From Methylobacterium nodulans ORS 2060 (GTDB lineage Bacteria; Pseudomonadota; Alphaproteobacteria; Rhizobiales; Beijerinckiaceae), in the NCBI RefSeq assembly GCF_000022085.1, contig NC_011894.1, positions 5,912,001 through 5,976,000 on the forward strand: a stretch of 64,000 nt of DNA, given 5' to 3'. Within the stretch, counting starts at the first letter, position 1. Each line of letters opens with the position of its first letter. The position numbers were made by a program, and so were the translations under genes. Positions 32,772-43,700 of the stretch are shown here, piece by piece. The notes under the pieces were generated by a model. That model was not told the origin of the DNA, did no database searches, and saw nothing but the letters and a program-made list of their open reading frames with translations.

Positions 32772-33143
32772 CTACCACATGTCGAGGGCGACGCGGGCCT
32801 CGTCGGACATCCGGCTCTGGTCCCAGGGCGGGTCGAACACCATGGTGACGGTGCAGCCCTGCACGCCCGGCACGGCCGAGACCGCGTTCTCGACCCAGCC
32901 CGGCATCTCGCCGGCGACGGGGCAGCCCGGGGCGGTGAGGGTCATGTCGATCGACACCTGCCGGTCATCGGCGATGTCGACCTTGTAGATCAGGCCGAGT
33001 TCGTAGATGTCGGCCGGGATCTCGGGATCGTAGACGGTCTTGAGCGCGGCCACGATGCCGTCGGTGAGCCGGTCGAGTTCCTCCTGCGGCAGGGCAGAGC
33101 CCTGCGGCGGGGCGGAGGTGGTCTCGGAAGCGGTGTCGGTCAT
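32772..33143 (-). CDS. sufT: SufT (DUF59/MIP18 family) Fe-S maturation factor
   Basis: This 123-residue protein has the MIP18 fold signature YDPEIPADIYELGLIYKVDI and the conserved Cys in LTAPGCPVAGEMP. SufT-type proteins help load Fe-S clusters onto target enzymes. It is the last gene of the nifS-sufBCDS run on the minus strand and starts 112 bases after the sufS stop; a perfect 42-bp palindrome fills part of that gap. No sufA/erpA-type carrier follows; a histidine kinase gene lies next. Confidence 0.92.
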   Translation of the reverse strand: MTDTASETTSAPPQGSALPQEELDRLTDGIVAALKTVYDPEIPADIYELGLIYKVDIADDRQVSIDMTLTAPGCPVAGEMPGWVENAVSAVPGVQGCTVTMVFDPPWDQSRMSDEARVALDMW

Positions 33144-33152
33144 CGGCGGTCC

Positions 33153-33258
33153 CTAGAGCATGTCCCGGAGAAGCGGATCCCGGCCCTCCGTCCGGCCATG
33201 CGAATAGTCCATGATTTAGACGCCGGGGGCCGCTTCCGGAAGCGGCCCCCGGCGTCTA
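33153..33258. repeat. TAGAGCAT-family repeat with a 42-bp perfect palindrome
   Basis: It begins TAGAGCATGTCCCGGAGAAG, shared in form with 2062 and about 40558, and ends in a loopless palindrome: 21 bases at 33217-33237 are exactly complementary to 33238-33258. The last three bases are the sufS stop codon. Placed between sufS and sufT, it could form a very stable hairpin in the suf mRNA and lower sufT expression or protect upstream mRNA. Confidence 0.9.
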
Positions 33259-34497
33259 GGCGAACATCATCTCGGCCTTGGCGAGGGCCGCGACCAGCGC
33301 ATCGACCTCATCCGGCGTATTATAGAGCCCGAACGAGGCGCGGCAGGTCGCGGTCGTGCCGAAGCGGCTGAGCAGCGGCATCGCGCAATGCGTGCCGGCC
33401 CGCACGGCCACGCCCTGGCGGTCGATCACCGTGGCGATGTCGTGGGCATGCGCGCCCTTCATCTCGAAGGAGATCACGGCGCCCTTCCCCTTCGCCCGGC
33501 CGATGATGCGCAGGCTGTTCATCTCGGACAGGCGCTCATGCGCATAGGCCGAGAGAGCGGCCTCGTGCGCGGCGATCCGGTCGCGGCCGAGCTTCATCAT
33601 GAATTCGAGGGCGGCGCCCAGGCCCACCGCCTCGACGATCGCCGGGGTGCCCGCCTCGAAGCGGTGCGGGGGTTCGTTGTAGGTGATCGCGTCCTGCGTG
33701 ACGGTCTGGATCATCTCGCCGCCGCCCTGATAGGGGGGCAGGCGCTCCAGCCATTCCTTCTTGCCATAGAGCACGCCGATGCCGGTCGGCCCATAGACCT
33801 TGTGGCCGGTGAAGACGAAGAAATCGCAGTCGAGATCCTGCACGTCGATCGTCTGGTGCACCGCGCTCTGGGCGCCGTCGAGGAGCACCGGCACCCCGTG
33901 CGCATGGGCGATGCGGACGATCTCACGGGCCGGCGTCACCGTGCCGAGCACGTTCGACATGTGGGTGATCGCCACCATCCTGGTGCGCGGCGTGAACAGC
34001 TTCTCGTATTCCTCGACGAGGAAGTTGCCCTCGTCGTCGACGGGCGCCCACTTGATCACCGCGCCGCGGCGCTCCCGCAGGAAGTGCCAGGGCACGATGT
34101 TGGAATGGTGCTCCATGATCGAGAGGATGATCTCGTCCCCCTCCCCGATCAGGCCGGCCCAGCCCATCGACGAGGCGACGAGGTTGTAGCCCTCGGTCGC
34201 GTTGCGGGTGAAGATGATCTCGTCCGTCGAGCGGGCGTTGAGGAATTGCCGCGCGGTCTCGCGGGCGCCCTCGAAGCCTTCCGTGGCGGCATTCGCCATG
34301 AAGTGCAGGCCGCGATGGACGTTGGCGTAGGCCGTCTCCATGGCTTCCGCCATGGCGTCGATCACCGCCTTCGGCTTCTGGGCCGAGGCGGCGTTGTCGA
34401 GATAGACGAGCGGCTTGCCGTAGACCGTCTGCGACAGGATCGGGAATTGCGACCGGATCGCCGCGACGTCGTAGGGCGGGAGGACGGGTGCGTTCAT
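33256..34497 (-). CDS. sufS: SufS-type cysteine desulfurase
   Basis: This 413-residue group II desulfurase has YLDNAASAQKPKAVIDAM, the PLP Lys in CDFFVFTGHKVYGPTGIGVLYG, and the catalytic Cys in RAGTHCAMPLLSRFG. It takes sulfur from cysteine as a persulfide for the SufBCD scaffold, usually with SufE or SufU; neither partner is adjacent. It follows sufD by 54 bases, which contain a stem-loop (34521-34544). A second desulfurase of the NifS type heads the same operon. Confidence 0.95.
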   Translation of the reverse strand: MNAPVLPPYDVAAIRSQFPILSQTVYGKPLVYLDNAASAQKPKAVIDAMAEAMETAYANVHRGLHFMANAATEGFEGARETARQFLNARSTDEIIFTRNATEGYNLVASSMGWAGLIGEGDEIILSIMEHHSNIVPWHFLRERRGAVIKWAPVDDEGNFLVEEYEKLFTPRTRMVAITHMSNVLGTVTPAREIVRIAHAHGVPVLLDGAQSAVHQTIDVQDLDCDFFVFTGHKVYGPTGIGVLYGKKEWLERLPPYQGGGEMIQTVTQDAITYNEPPHRFEAGTPAIVEAVGLGAALEFMMKLGRDRIAAHEAALSAYAHERLSEMNSLRIIGRAKGKGAVISFEMKGAHAHDIATVIDRQGVAVRAGTHCAMPLLSRFGTTATCRASFGLYNTPDEVDALVAALAKAEMMFA

Positions 34498-34520
34498 CGC
34501 GTCTTTCGCTCTCTCGATCG

Positions 34521-34544
34521 GGGGCCGGTCGGAGGATCGGCCCC
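34521..34544 (-). other. Intercistronic stem-loop between sufD and sufS
   Basis: GGGGCCGGTC (34521-34530) pairs with GATCGGCCCC (34535-34544), with one mismatch and a 4-base loop. Possible mRNA-processing or stability hairpin. Confidence 0.45.
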
Positions 34545-34551
34545 GGCGCCG

Positions 34552-35871
34552 TCACCGGCGGGCGGCGAGCCAGTTCTCCACGACGGCGATCATCGCCTCG
34601 CGGGCGCCCTCGTGGCTGATCGCCTCGATGGCCTCGCCCAGGAAGGCCTGGACGAGAAGGCCCTCCGCCTCGCCCCGCGGCAGGCCGCGAGCCATGAGGT
34701 AGAAGAGAAGGTCGTCGTCGAGCGCGCCGCAAGTGGCGCCGTGGCCGCAGGCCACGTCGTCGGCGAAGATCTCCAGCTCCGGCTTGTTCATCATCTGCCC
34801 CTCGTCGGAGAGGAGGAGGCAGTCGGACTTCATCTTGCCGTCGGTCTTCTGCGCGGCCTGCTCGACGATGATCTTGCCCTGGAAGACGCCGGTGGCCTCG
34901 CCGTCGATCACCGTCTTGAACTGCTCGCGGCTGAAGCCCCCGGTGGCAGCGTGGTCGGCAAGCAGCGTCGAGTCGCCGAGCTGTCCGTTGCCCAGCATGG
35001 TGGCGCCGTTGACGGTCGCGGTGGCGTCCTCGCCCGCAAAGAGCAGGTAGAGCTGGTGGCGCGAGAAGGCCGCGCCGGCCACGACATTCACGGTCTCCAG
35101 ATGGGCCTTCGCCCCGAGCTTTACCGAGAGGGTCGAGAGGGCGATCGCCTCGCGCCCCTCGCGGTTGAGCCTCGTGTGGCGCAAGGTAGCACCGTCCGCG
35201 ATCACCGCGTCGAGGGCGTCGTTGGGCTGGTAGGCGACGCCGTCCGGCCCCTCGTGGCTCTCGAACAGGGTGAGCTCCGCCCCCTCCTCCAGCACCACGA
35301 GAATGCGGGTGGCGGTGGAGAAGGCCTCCGCGCCCGTGCCGACGAAGCGCAGATGCAGCGGCCGCTCGACCTTGGCGCCGGCCGCGACCCGGATCAGCGC
35401 GCCGTCCGCCATGAAGGCGATGTTGAGCTGGAAGATCGGGTTCTCGCGCGCCTGGGCGACGGGCGTGAATTGCTCCGTCAGCGGGTGGCCGTTCGTCAGC
35501 GCCTCGACGAGGGGCGTCACCTCGACGCCCTCCGGCATGGCGCCGAGATCCGACAGGGCCGGGACGAGGTGGCCGTTGACGAAGGTGAGCCGCGCCGCCT
35601 CGATGGTGGCGAAGCCCTCGGCCTTCATCACGGCGTTGCGGGCGGCCTCCGGGGTCGGCGCCTCGGCGGGCGGCGCGGCCTCGCGGAGTGCCGCGCGCAG
35701 GTCGGAATACTTGAAGGCCTCGACCCGGCGATGGGGCAGGCCCGTCGCCTCGAAGAAGCGGAAGGCCTCCTCGCGGGCGATGGCCGAGCCCGGCAGCTTG
35801 AGGCGCCGGACCTCGAACAGCTTCGACAGGCCAGTCTCGGCCGGCGTGCGCAGGGTGGTGATGTCGGCCAT
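34552..35871 (-). CDS. sufD: Fe-S cluster assembly protein SufD
   Basis: This protein of about 439 residues has the SufB/SufD right-handed beta-helix core, with HLRFVGTGAEAFSTATRILVVLEEGAEL, and the C-terminal EIFADDVACGHGATCGALDDDLLFYLMARGL, where the conserved His and the SufC-binding helices lie. SufD pairs with SufB and SufC as the SufBC2D scaffold. Two starts are possible: a GTG at 35877 that overlaps the sufC stop (GTGA) with AGAGG upstream, or the ATG at 35871 used here. Confidence 0.94.
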   Translation of the reverse strand: MADITTLRTPAETGLSKLFEVRRLKLPGSAIAREEAFRFFEATGLPHRRVEAFKYSDLRAALREAAPPAEAPTPEAARNAVMKAEGFATIEAARLTFVNGHLVPALSDLGAMPEGVEVTPLVEALTNGHPLTEQFTPVAQARENPIFQLNIAFMADGALIRVAAGAKVERPLHLRFVGTGAEAFSTATRILVVLEEGAELTLFESHEGPDGVAYQPNDALDAVIADGATLRHTRLNREGREAIALSTLSVKLGAKAHLETVNVVAGAAFSRHQLYLLFAGEDATATVNGATMLGNGQLGDSTLLADHAATGGFSREQFKTVIDGEATGVFQGKIIVEQAAQKTDGKMKSDCLLLSDEGQMMNKPELEIFADDVACGHGATCGALDDDLLFYLMARGLPRGEAEGLLVQAFLGEAIEAISHEGAREAMIAVVENWLAARR

Positions 35872-35873
35872 GG

Positions 35874-36626
35874 TCACGCGGCCTCTGCGCTGCGGTACTC
35901 GGCGTAGCCGCTGGCTTCGAGTTCGAGGGCGAGTTCCTTGCCGCCCGACCGCACGATCCGGCCCTGGGACATGACGTGCACGGTGTCGGGCACGATGTGG
36001 TTCAGGAGCCGCTGGTAGTGGGTGATGACGAGGAAGCTGCGCTTCGGGTCGCGCAGCGCATTCACGCCCTCCGCCACGATGCGCAGGGCATCGATGTCGA
36101 GGCCCGAATCGGTCTCGTCGAGGACGCAGAAGCGTGGCTCCAGGAGCGCCATCTGCAGGATCTCCATGCGCTTCTTCTCGCCGCCGGAGAAGCCGACATT
36201 GAGGGCGCGCTTGAGCATCTCGCGCTCGATCTCGAGCTTGTCGGCGGCGCCGTAGACGCGGCGCATGAAGTCGGGGGTCGACAGCTCCTCCTCGCCGCGG
36301 GCCTTGCGCTGCGCGTTGAGGGCCGACTTGAGGAAGGTCATGGTGGCGACGCCCGGGATCTCCAGCGGATACTGGAAGGCCAGGAAGAGGCCGGCGGCGG
36401 CGCGCTCGTCGGGCGCCATCTCCAGGATGTTCTCCCCGTCGAGGAGCACCTCGCCCTCCAGCACCTCGTAATCCTCCTTGCCGGCGATCACGTAGGAGAG
36501 GGTCGACTTGCCCGAGCCGTTCGGGCCCATGATGGCCGCCACCTCGCCGTCCTGGACGGTGAGGTCGAGGCCGTTGAGGATGCGCTTGCCGTCGATCTCA
36601 GCGACGAGGTTCTTGATTTCGAGCAT
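35874..36626 (-). CDS. sufC: Fe-S assembly ATPase SufC
   Basis: This 250-residue ABC-type ATPase has Walker [10 protein letters not shown], the signature [14 protein letters not shown], Walker [22 protein letters not shown] and the H-loop VITHYQRLL. It is soluble and drives conformational change of the SufB-SufD scaffold. It is coupled to sufD downstream. Upstream, a small zinc-ribbon-like gene ends 16 bases before its start. Confidence 0.97.
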   Translation of the reverse strand: MLEIKNLVAEIDGKRILNGLDLTVQDGEVAAIMGPNGSGKSTLSYVIAGKEDYEVLEGEVLLDGENILEMAPDERAAAGLFLAFQYPLEIPGVATMTFLKSALNAQRKARGEEELSTPDFMRRVYGAADKLEIEREMLKRALNVGFSGGEKKRMEILQMALLEPRFCVLDETDSGLDIDALRIVAEGVNALRDPKRSFLVITHYQRLLNHIVPDTVHVMSQGRIVRSGGKELALELEASGYAEYRSAEAA

Positions 36627-36642
36627 TGGTTTCCAGAGTCCT

Positions 36643-36894
36643 TCAAAACCATCTGGCGTGCATCGCCTGCAGGAAGTCGGGGCGACCGGCGGGACAGCCG
36701 GACCGATCGCCGATCACCGCATCGATGCCGCATCGCGGGCAGAGCGCCGTCCCCTCCGGCCGAAGCCATGACGCGGACGGCGCGAACACCACACAAACCG
36801 AAAGCAGCCTCCGGCCGTCCCGGCCCAGACGATCGTCGGCGTGACGAGCCGGCTGCGCCTGCGCAGCATCCAGACTCGCCTCGTCGATGATCAT
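36643..36894 (-). CDS. Small zinc-ribbon-like protein within the suf operon, middle degenerate
   Basis: This 83-residue frame begins [11 protein letters not shown] and ends with [18 protein letters not shown] and [10 protein letters not shown]. Both ends resemble a family of small rhizobial cytoplasmic proteins with two Cys pairs. The second pair (CPRCG) is present, but the first region reads [14 protein letters not shown]. In another frame the DNA at 36798-36809 encodes GCFR, so two compensating indels may have scrambled the first Cys pair. It starts 10 bases after the sufB stop and ends 16 bases before sufC, as expected of an operon gene. Function is unknown; zinc binding is inferred. Confidence 0.55.
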   Translation of the reverse strand: MIIDEASLDAAQAQPARHADDRLGRDGRRLLSVCVVFAPSASWLRPEGTALCPRCGIDAVIGDRSGCPAGRPDFLQAMHARWF

Positions 36895-36904
36895 CCGGCC
36901 GCCG

Positions 36905-38374
<1,470 letters not shown>

Positions 38375-38442
38375 TCCCGTCTCCTACCGCTGACGGCTTC
38401 AAGGGCCGCGGGTTCATGACACGGCCGGTACGGGGCGCACGA

Positions 38443-39618
38443 TCACGCCGCCCTCTCCCGACGCTTATATAGGATGGCCAGCAGCCGATCGAAGACCGTC
38501 AGGAACCGGTCCCCATCCGATTCACGACTGGTCCACCCGAAACTTGCACGCAACGCGCAGGCCGCCAGCGCGGGCGGCATGCCCATGGCGGCCAGAACCG
38601 TGGAGCGCCCGACCTTGCCCGAGGCGCAGGCCGAGCCCGACGAGACCGCGACCCCACTAAGATCGAAGGCGATCAGCGCGGTCGCCGCCTCCAGGCCCGG
38701 CACGGCGAGGCAGGTGGTGTTCGGCAGGCGCGCCGCCGCCTCGCCCACGATCACCGCCTCGGGCGCCCGGGCGCGGATCCCGGCTTCGAGCGCATCGCGT
38801 AAGGCCGACAGGCGCACGGCCTCCGCGGCGAGGCTGCGCCCCGCGATCTCCGCCGCGACGCCCGCGCCCACGATGCCGGCGAGGTTCTCGGTGCCGCCGC
38901 GCAGCCGCGCCTCCTGCCCGCCGCCGCGGACGAAGACCGGGTCGAGGGTGACGTCCGCGGCGAGCGCCAGGGCGCCGACTCCCTTCGGCCCGGCGAACTT
39001 GTGCGCCGAGACGGTTAGGGCGTCGAGACCGGAGGCGGCGAAATCGAGCGGAATGCGCCCGGCCGCCTGGACGGCGTCGCTGTGCACCAGCGCCATGCCG
39101 TGCCGGCGCGCCAGGGCGACGACCTCGGCCAGGGGCTGGAGCACGCCGGTCTCGTTGTTGGCGGCCTGAAGCGAGATCAGCAGGCTCTCGCCCGCGCGCG
39201 CCGCCAGGCGCGCCTCGAGATGCGCCAGATCCACCACGCCGCTTACATCGACCGGAAGGATCTCGGTCGCCTCGGCGGCGAAGCGGTGGCCCGCGAGGAT
39301 GCAGGGATGCTCGGTCGCGCCGACGAGGAGGCGCGTCGGGGCCGGCGCGCCATGCCGTCGCAGCGCGCCCGACAGGACCGCGTTCGCGCCCTCGGTGCCG
39401 CCGCTCGTGAAGGTCACGCGGGCGGGCGCGGTGCCGAGGAAGGCAGCCATCTGCGCCCGGGCGGTCTCCAGGCCGGCGCGGGCCGCCCGGCCCTCCCGGT
39501 GGATGGAAGAGGGATTGCCGGGCAGGTCGACGAGCGCGCGCGCGACCGCCTCCGCCACTTCCGGCCGCACGGGCGCGGTGGCGTTGTGGTCGAGATAGAC
39601 GCGGTCTCCTGCCTGCAC
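38443..39618 (-). CDS. NifS/IscS-type cysteine desulfurase, first gene of the suf operon
   Basis: This class V aminotransferase-fold enzyme has VYLDHNATAPVRPEV, the PLP Lys in ALTVSAHKFAGPKGVGALAL and the catalytic Cys in VAVSSGSACASGKVGRS. It is a group I desulfurase, unlike SufS in the same operon. The GTG at 39618 is chosen because AAGGA lies upstream and the conserved part begins just after; a GTG at 39675 is also possible. Two Irr-type boxes lie about 120-150 bases upstream, suggesting iron control of the whole operon. Confidence 0.9.
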   Translation of the reverse strand: MQAGDRVYLDHNATAPVRPEVAEAVARALVDLPGNPSSIHREGRAARAGLETARAQMAAFLGTAPARVTFTSGGTEGANAVLSGALRRHGAPAPTRLLVGATEHPCILAGHRFAAEATEILPVDVSGVVDLAHLEARLAARAGESLLISLQAANNETGVLQPLAEVVALARRHGMALVHSDAVQAAGRIPLDFAASGLDALTVSAHKFAGPKGVGALALAADVTLDPVFVRGGGQEARLRGGTENLAGIVGAGVAAEIAGRSLAAEAVRLSALRDALEAGIRARAPEAVIVGEAAARLPNTTCLAVPGLEAATALIAFDLSGVAVSSGSACASGKVGRSTVLAAMGMPPALAACALRASFGWTSRESDGDRFLTVFDRLLAILYKRRERAA

Positions 39619-39734
39619 CTGCCGATTTCCTTTGCCTTGCCCCCGGGTTTGCGTGCTAAGGCGCCGTCGAAACACGCGTTCCGCACGCTGATCGGGGATC
39701 GGGCGGGCGGCCTGCGAATGTGCCAGACACCTAG

Positions 39735-39750
39735 TTTAGAACCATTCTAA
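39735..39750. promoter_or_regulatory. Irr (ICE) box 1, suf promoter
   Basis: TTTAGAACCATTCTAA contains the dyad TTAGAA-N3-TTCTAA, as in the iron control element bound by the heme-responsive Fur-family regulator Irr in alphaproteobacteria. It lies in the divergent promoter region between the nifS-suf operon and the alpha/beta hydrolase. Confidence 0.7.
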
Positions 39751-39754
39751 CACA

Positions 39755-39770
39755 CTAGAACAGTTCTAAG
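39755..39770. promoter_or_regulatory. Irr (ICE) box 2, suf promoter
   Basis: CTAGAACAGTTCTAAG contains TAGAA-N3-TTCTA. Its centre is 19 bases from that of box 1, about two helical turns, so two dimers could bind the same face of the DNA. Irr usually represses suf-type operons under low iron; the direction here is inferred. Confidence 0.7.
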
Positions 39771-39860
39771 GGTGCTTGTAGGGGAGACACCCTCCGAGTC
39801 AAGGACGCATTCGCGCCGCCTCGCCCGTCGCCCGGAGCGTCGAGCCCGAGAGGTCCGTGA

Positions 39861-40520
39861 ATGCCCGAGGTCATCTTCGCCGGTCCGGCCGGCCGCCTGG
39901 AGGGGCGCTATCAGGCTCCCAAGCAGAGGGGCGCCCCGATTGCCATCGTGCTGCACCCGCATCCGCAATTCGGCGGCACGATGAACAACCAGATCGTCTA
40001 CAACCTGTTCTACACGTTCGCGAATCGCGGCTTCGCGGCCCTGCGCTTCAACTTCCGCGGCGTCGGGCGCAGCCAGGGCTCGTTCGACCATGGCGCGGGC
40101 GAGCTCTCGGATGCGGCTGCGGCCCTCGACTGGGTGCAGGCGGTCAACCCGGAGGCGCGCGCCTGCTGGATCGCCGGCGTGTCCTTCGGCTCGTGGATCG
40201 GCATGCAGCTCCTGATGCGCCGGCCCGAGGTCGAGGGCTTCATCTCGATCGCCGCGATGGCGAACCGCTACGATTTCAGCTTCCTCGCCCCCTGCCCCTC
40301 CTCGGGCCTGTTCGTGCACGGCTCCGAGGACCGGGTGGCCCCCGCCCGCGAGGTGATGCCGGTGATCGAGAAGGTGAAGACGCAGAAGGGCGTCGTCATC
40401 GAGCACCAGATCGTCGAAGGCGCCAACCACTTCTTCGACGGCAAGATCGACGAGCTGACCCAGACGGTCGAGACCTACCTCGACAAGCGGCTCGGCAAGA
40501 AGGACGAGGCGGCCGCCTAA
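39861..40520 (+). CDS. Alpha/beta hydrolase
   Basis: This 219-residue protein has the alpha/beta hydrolase oxyanion region VLHPHPQFGGTMNNQIVYNL, RFNFRGVGRSQG, the nucleophile elbow AGVSFGSWIGMQ (Ser about 117), an Asp in HGSEDRVAP and the catalytic His in EGANHFF. It has no signal peptide, so it acts in the cytoplasm; the substrate is unknown. It is divergent from the nifS-suf operon and shares the region with the Irr boxes, so it may also respond to iron. A stem-loop follows its stop. Confidence 0.9.
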   Translation: MPEVIFAGPAGRLEGRYQAPKQRGAPIAIVLHPHPQFGGTMNNQIVYNLFYTFANRGFAALRFNFRGVGRSQGSFDHGAGELSDAAAALDWVQAVNPEARACWIAGVSFGSWIGMQLLMRRPEVEGFISIAAMANRYDFSFLAPCPSSGLFVHGSEDRVAPAREVMPVIEKVKTQKGVVIEHQIVEGANHFFDGKIDELTQTVETYLDKRLGKKDEAAA

Positions 40521-40555
40521 GCAGACTTGCGTCGGCAAGCCACTGCAAGTCTGCT
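40520..40555 (+). terminator. Stem-loop after the alpha/beta hydrolase
   Basis: AGCAGACTTGC (40520-40530) and GCAAGTCTGCT (40545-40555) are perfect 11-base arms around a 14-base loop, beginning at the last base of the stop codon. No T-run follows directly. Confidence 0.55.
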
Positions 40556-40557
40556 GA

Positions 40558-40734
40558 GAGCTCGTCCAGGAGAAGCGGTGACCGGTCCGCCGGCACCGGT
40601 TTCCCGGCACTTTTTCTCCGTCCGGACATCCGCTCAATCAAGGGTCTGGAAATCCGTCGAAACTGATACGGTTTCCAGTTGATCCGTTCCGAGACGAGTC
40701 CACGCGGAATCCCCTCTCCCGCACGGGAGAGGGG
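40558..40734. repeat. Repeat-rich gap between hydrolase and the peptide synthetase
   Basis: GAGCTCGTCCAGGAGAAGCGG near the left matches the TAGAGCAT family at 33153. A near-perfect hairpin follows (CTGGAAA..TTTCCAG, 40646-40678), then CCCCTCTCCC-N4-GGGAGAGGGG at 40711-40734, identical in arms to the two palindromes flanking the aceE-aceF gap. The last could terminate the synthetase gene on the minus strand. Confidence 0.7.
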
Positions 40735-40776
40735 ATCCCCGTGCCACCCGCGCCTCGATCGTCGCCGCGCGGTTCC

Positions 40777-43700
40777 TTACCCCGGCGCGTGCACCACCGG
40801 CACGGCGGGCGAGCCCTCCCATTCGGTATCGGCCGGAATCGATTCGCCCTTCATGATCACCGTGAGCGGACGCAGCCGCGCATAGTCGCCGACCTCGGTG
40901 TCGTACAGCACGGTGGCGAAGGCGCCGACCGTCACGCCGCGCCCGAGCACCACCCGCCCGACCTTCATCACCCGGTCCTCGTAGAGGTGGGTCTGCAGGG
41001 CGGACATCCGGTTGACCGACGAGAAGTCGCCGATCGTGACGCAGTCGAACTCGGTGATGTCGGTGGAGAGCAGGCAGATGCCCTGGCCCGTGCGGGTGCC
41101 GAACAGGCGCAGCACCCAGGGCAGGAAGGGCGTGCCCATCAGGTGCTCCAGCAGCACCCGTCCGGCGAGCCCCCAGTACATCACCGCCACCGCCTCGGTG
41201 CGCATCGCCCACCACGACCACATCGGGTGCATGCCGGGGCGGTAGACGCCCATCAGCAGCCATTTCACCACGACGACGACGAGGGTCTGCACCACCGCGA
41301 TCACCACGCTCGTCACCACGAACCCGACCGCCAGGCCCGTCCAGTCGCCCGCCAGGATCGCCGGATAGAACACATAATCGATGGCGATGATGGCGCAGGT
41401 GATGAACAGCATCGGCGAGAAGGACGAGGTGAAGGCCTCGAACACGCCCCGCCCGATCCGCGGCCAGATGCCGGGCTCGAAGGTCTGGCGCTGGCCGAGG
41501 TCGACCTTCTGCCGGGTCGGCAGCTTGATCGGCGGCGAGCCGAACCAGGTCTCGCCCGGGCCCATGCGGTCGTTCGCCGGCGGCTTCGACTTGATGCCGA
41601 TGAGGACGTCGTCCGGGATGTCGGCGCCCGGCGGCACCACCGCGTCGTTGCCGACGAAGACCCGCGCCCCGGTCCGCACCGGGTCGAGCGTCATGTAGCC
41701 GTGGCGCACCTCCTCCTCGCCGTAGACCACCTCGTCGGCGATGAAGTTGCGGGCGCCCACCTCCGCGAGGTCGTAGCGCCCCGCGAGGTTGGTGGAGATC
41801 TCGGCGCCCTTGCCCATGCCGGCGCCCATCAGCCGGTACCATGCCCGCATGTAGACCGTGGCGAAGAGCGACGAGAGGGTCTCCAGCGTCACCTCGGCGG
41901 CGAGCGCGACCGCCCATTTGCGCAGGTAGACGCCGCTATGGATCGGGTAGCGGCCGGCCCGCAGGCGCGGCAGGACGAGCCAGCGGATCACCGCGATCAG
42001 CACCACGGTGCCCGCCGTCATCAGCATGGCCGTCGGCCAGGTCAGGAGCGGCAGGTAGAAGTGGTAGTCGACATCCGTGAGGGTGGCGAGCGAGTCGCTG
42101 ATCTGGTCGAAGATGTAGAAAGCCGGGAAGATCGGCAGCAGGCCGACCGCCGGGATCGCGGCGAGCAGGCCTGCGTAGATCACGAAGAAGACCGCCCGGC
42201 GCACGCGCGAGGCAGTCGGAGGCTCAGGCGTCGCCGCCGGATCGACCGCGCCGACCTTGCGCCCGGGCGAGCCGTCCCAGAGCTCGGCCCGGCCCACCAC
42301 GGTGCCGGCCGGCACCGTGGTGAGGTCGGCGATCTCGGCGTGGTCCTCGATCCGCGCGCCGTGGCCGATGACGCAGGAGGTGCCGACCGAAACGCCGTCG
42401 CCGATCGAGACGCGGCCGATCACGAGTTCGTCGCCCACCACCTCCGCGTTGGCGATGACGAGGCGGCCGCCCAGAGACGCGCCCCGCCCGATGCTGACGA
42501 GGTCCGCCGCCCCGATCTCGATGTCGGAGATGACCGCATCGTCCCCGATCTTGGCGCCGAGAAGCCGCAGATAGATGCGGATCATCGGCGAGCCCTGCAG
42601 CCACTTGATGTGGACGAGCGGCGTCAGGCGCTGGGTCAGCCACCAGCGGAAGTAATAGGCGCCCCAGAGCGGGTAGCGCCCCGGCCGGGTCCGGCCGAGC
42701 ACCAGCCACTTCGCCGCGATGGCGATCAGCGCCGTCGCAGCGTTGAGCCCGATATAGACGAGCAGCAGCACCGCCATCTCGGCGAAGAAGCCGAGCTCGC
42801 CCCCGGTGATGAGCAGGTAGGTGACGAAGATCCCGAGCCACTGCGCCGTGGCGAGCGCGATGATGAAGGGGAGCACGGCGGCCTGGGCGAGGCCGCAGAG
42901 GAAGCGGCGCAGGAGCGGGGGCGCCGCGAAGGAGAGGTCGCGCTGGGCCGTCTCGGTGCCGACGCCGCCGGTCCGGGCGATCAGGCTGTCGGCCATCGAG
43001 CGCAGGGTGCGGTGCGCGTAGACGTCCTGCAGGGTGATGGAGGCGAGCGCCGGCGCCTCGCGCACGCCCGAGACGAAGCGCGCGGCGATGAGCGAGTGGC
43101 CGCCGAGATCCGCGAAGAAATCCGCCTCGAAGGGGATCGCGACATTGCCGAAGACACGCTTGGCCGCAGCGAGCAGCACCGCCTCGGTCTCGTTGCACGG
43201 CTCCTCCTGCTCGCCGGTCGGGGCGGGCGTGGCGAGTTCCACCGCTCGCAGCGCCTTGCGGTCGACCTTGCCGGAAGCCGCGAGAATCGGCAGCGAGGCC
43301 ACCACCTCGAAATGCCCCGGCACCATGTAGGGGGGCATGGACTCGGCCAGCGCCGCCCGCAGGCGCGGCGTCTCGATCACGCTGCCGCGCTCGGGCACCA
43401 GGAAGGCGACGAGGCGGTCGACCCCATCGTCCTGGCGCAGCACCACAGCGGCCTGGGCGATGCCGGCTAGTGCCTGGATCCGCGCCTCGATCTCGCCGAG
43501 CTCGACCCGGAAGCCGCGGATCTTGACCTGATCGTCGATGCGCCCGTGGAAGAGGATGCGCCCCTGCGGATCGAGGGAGACGGCATCGCCCGAGCGGTAG
43601 AGAACCGGGTCGGAACCGTCGCCGCCGAACGGATTGGCGATGAATTTCTCCGCCGTGAGGTCCGGCCGGGCGAGGTAGCCCGCGGCGACGCCGGGGCCGC

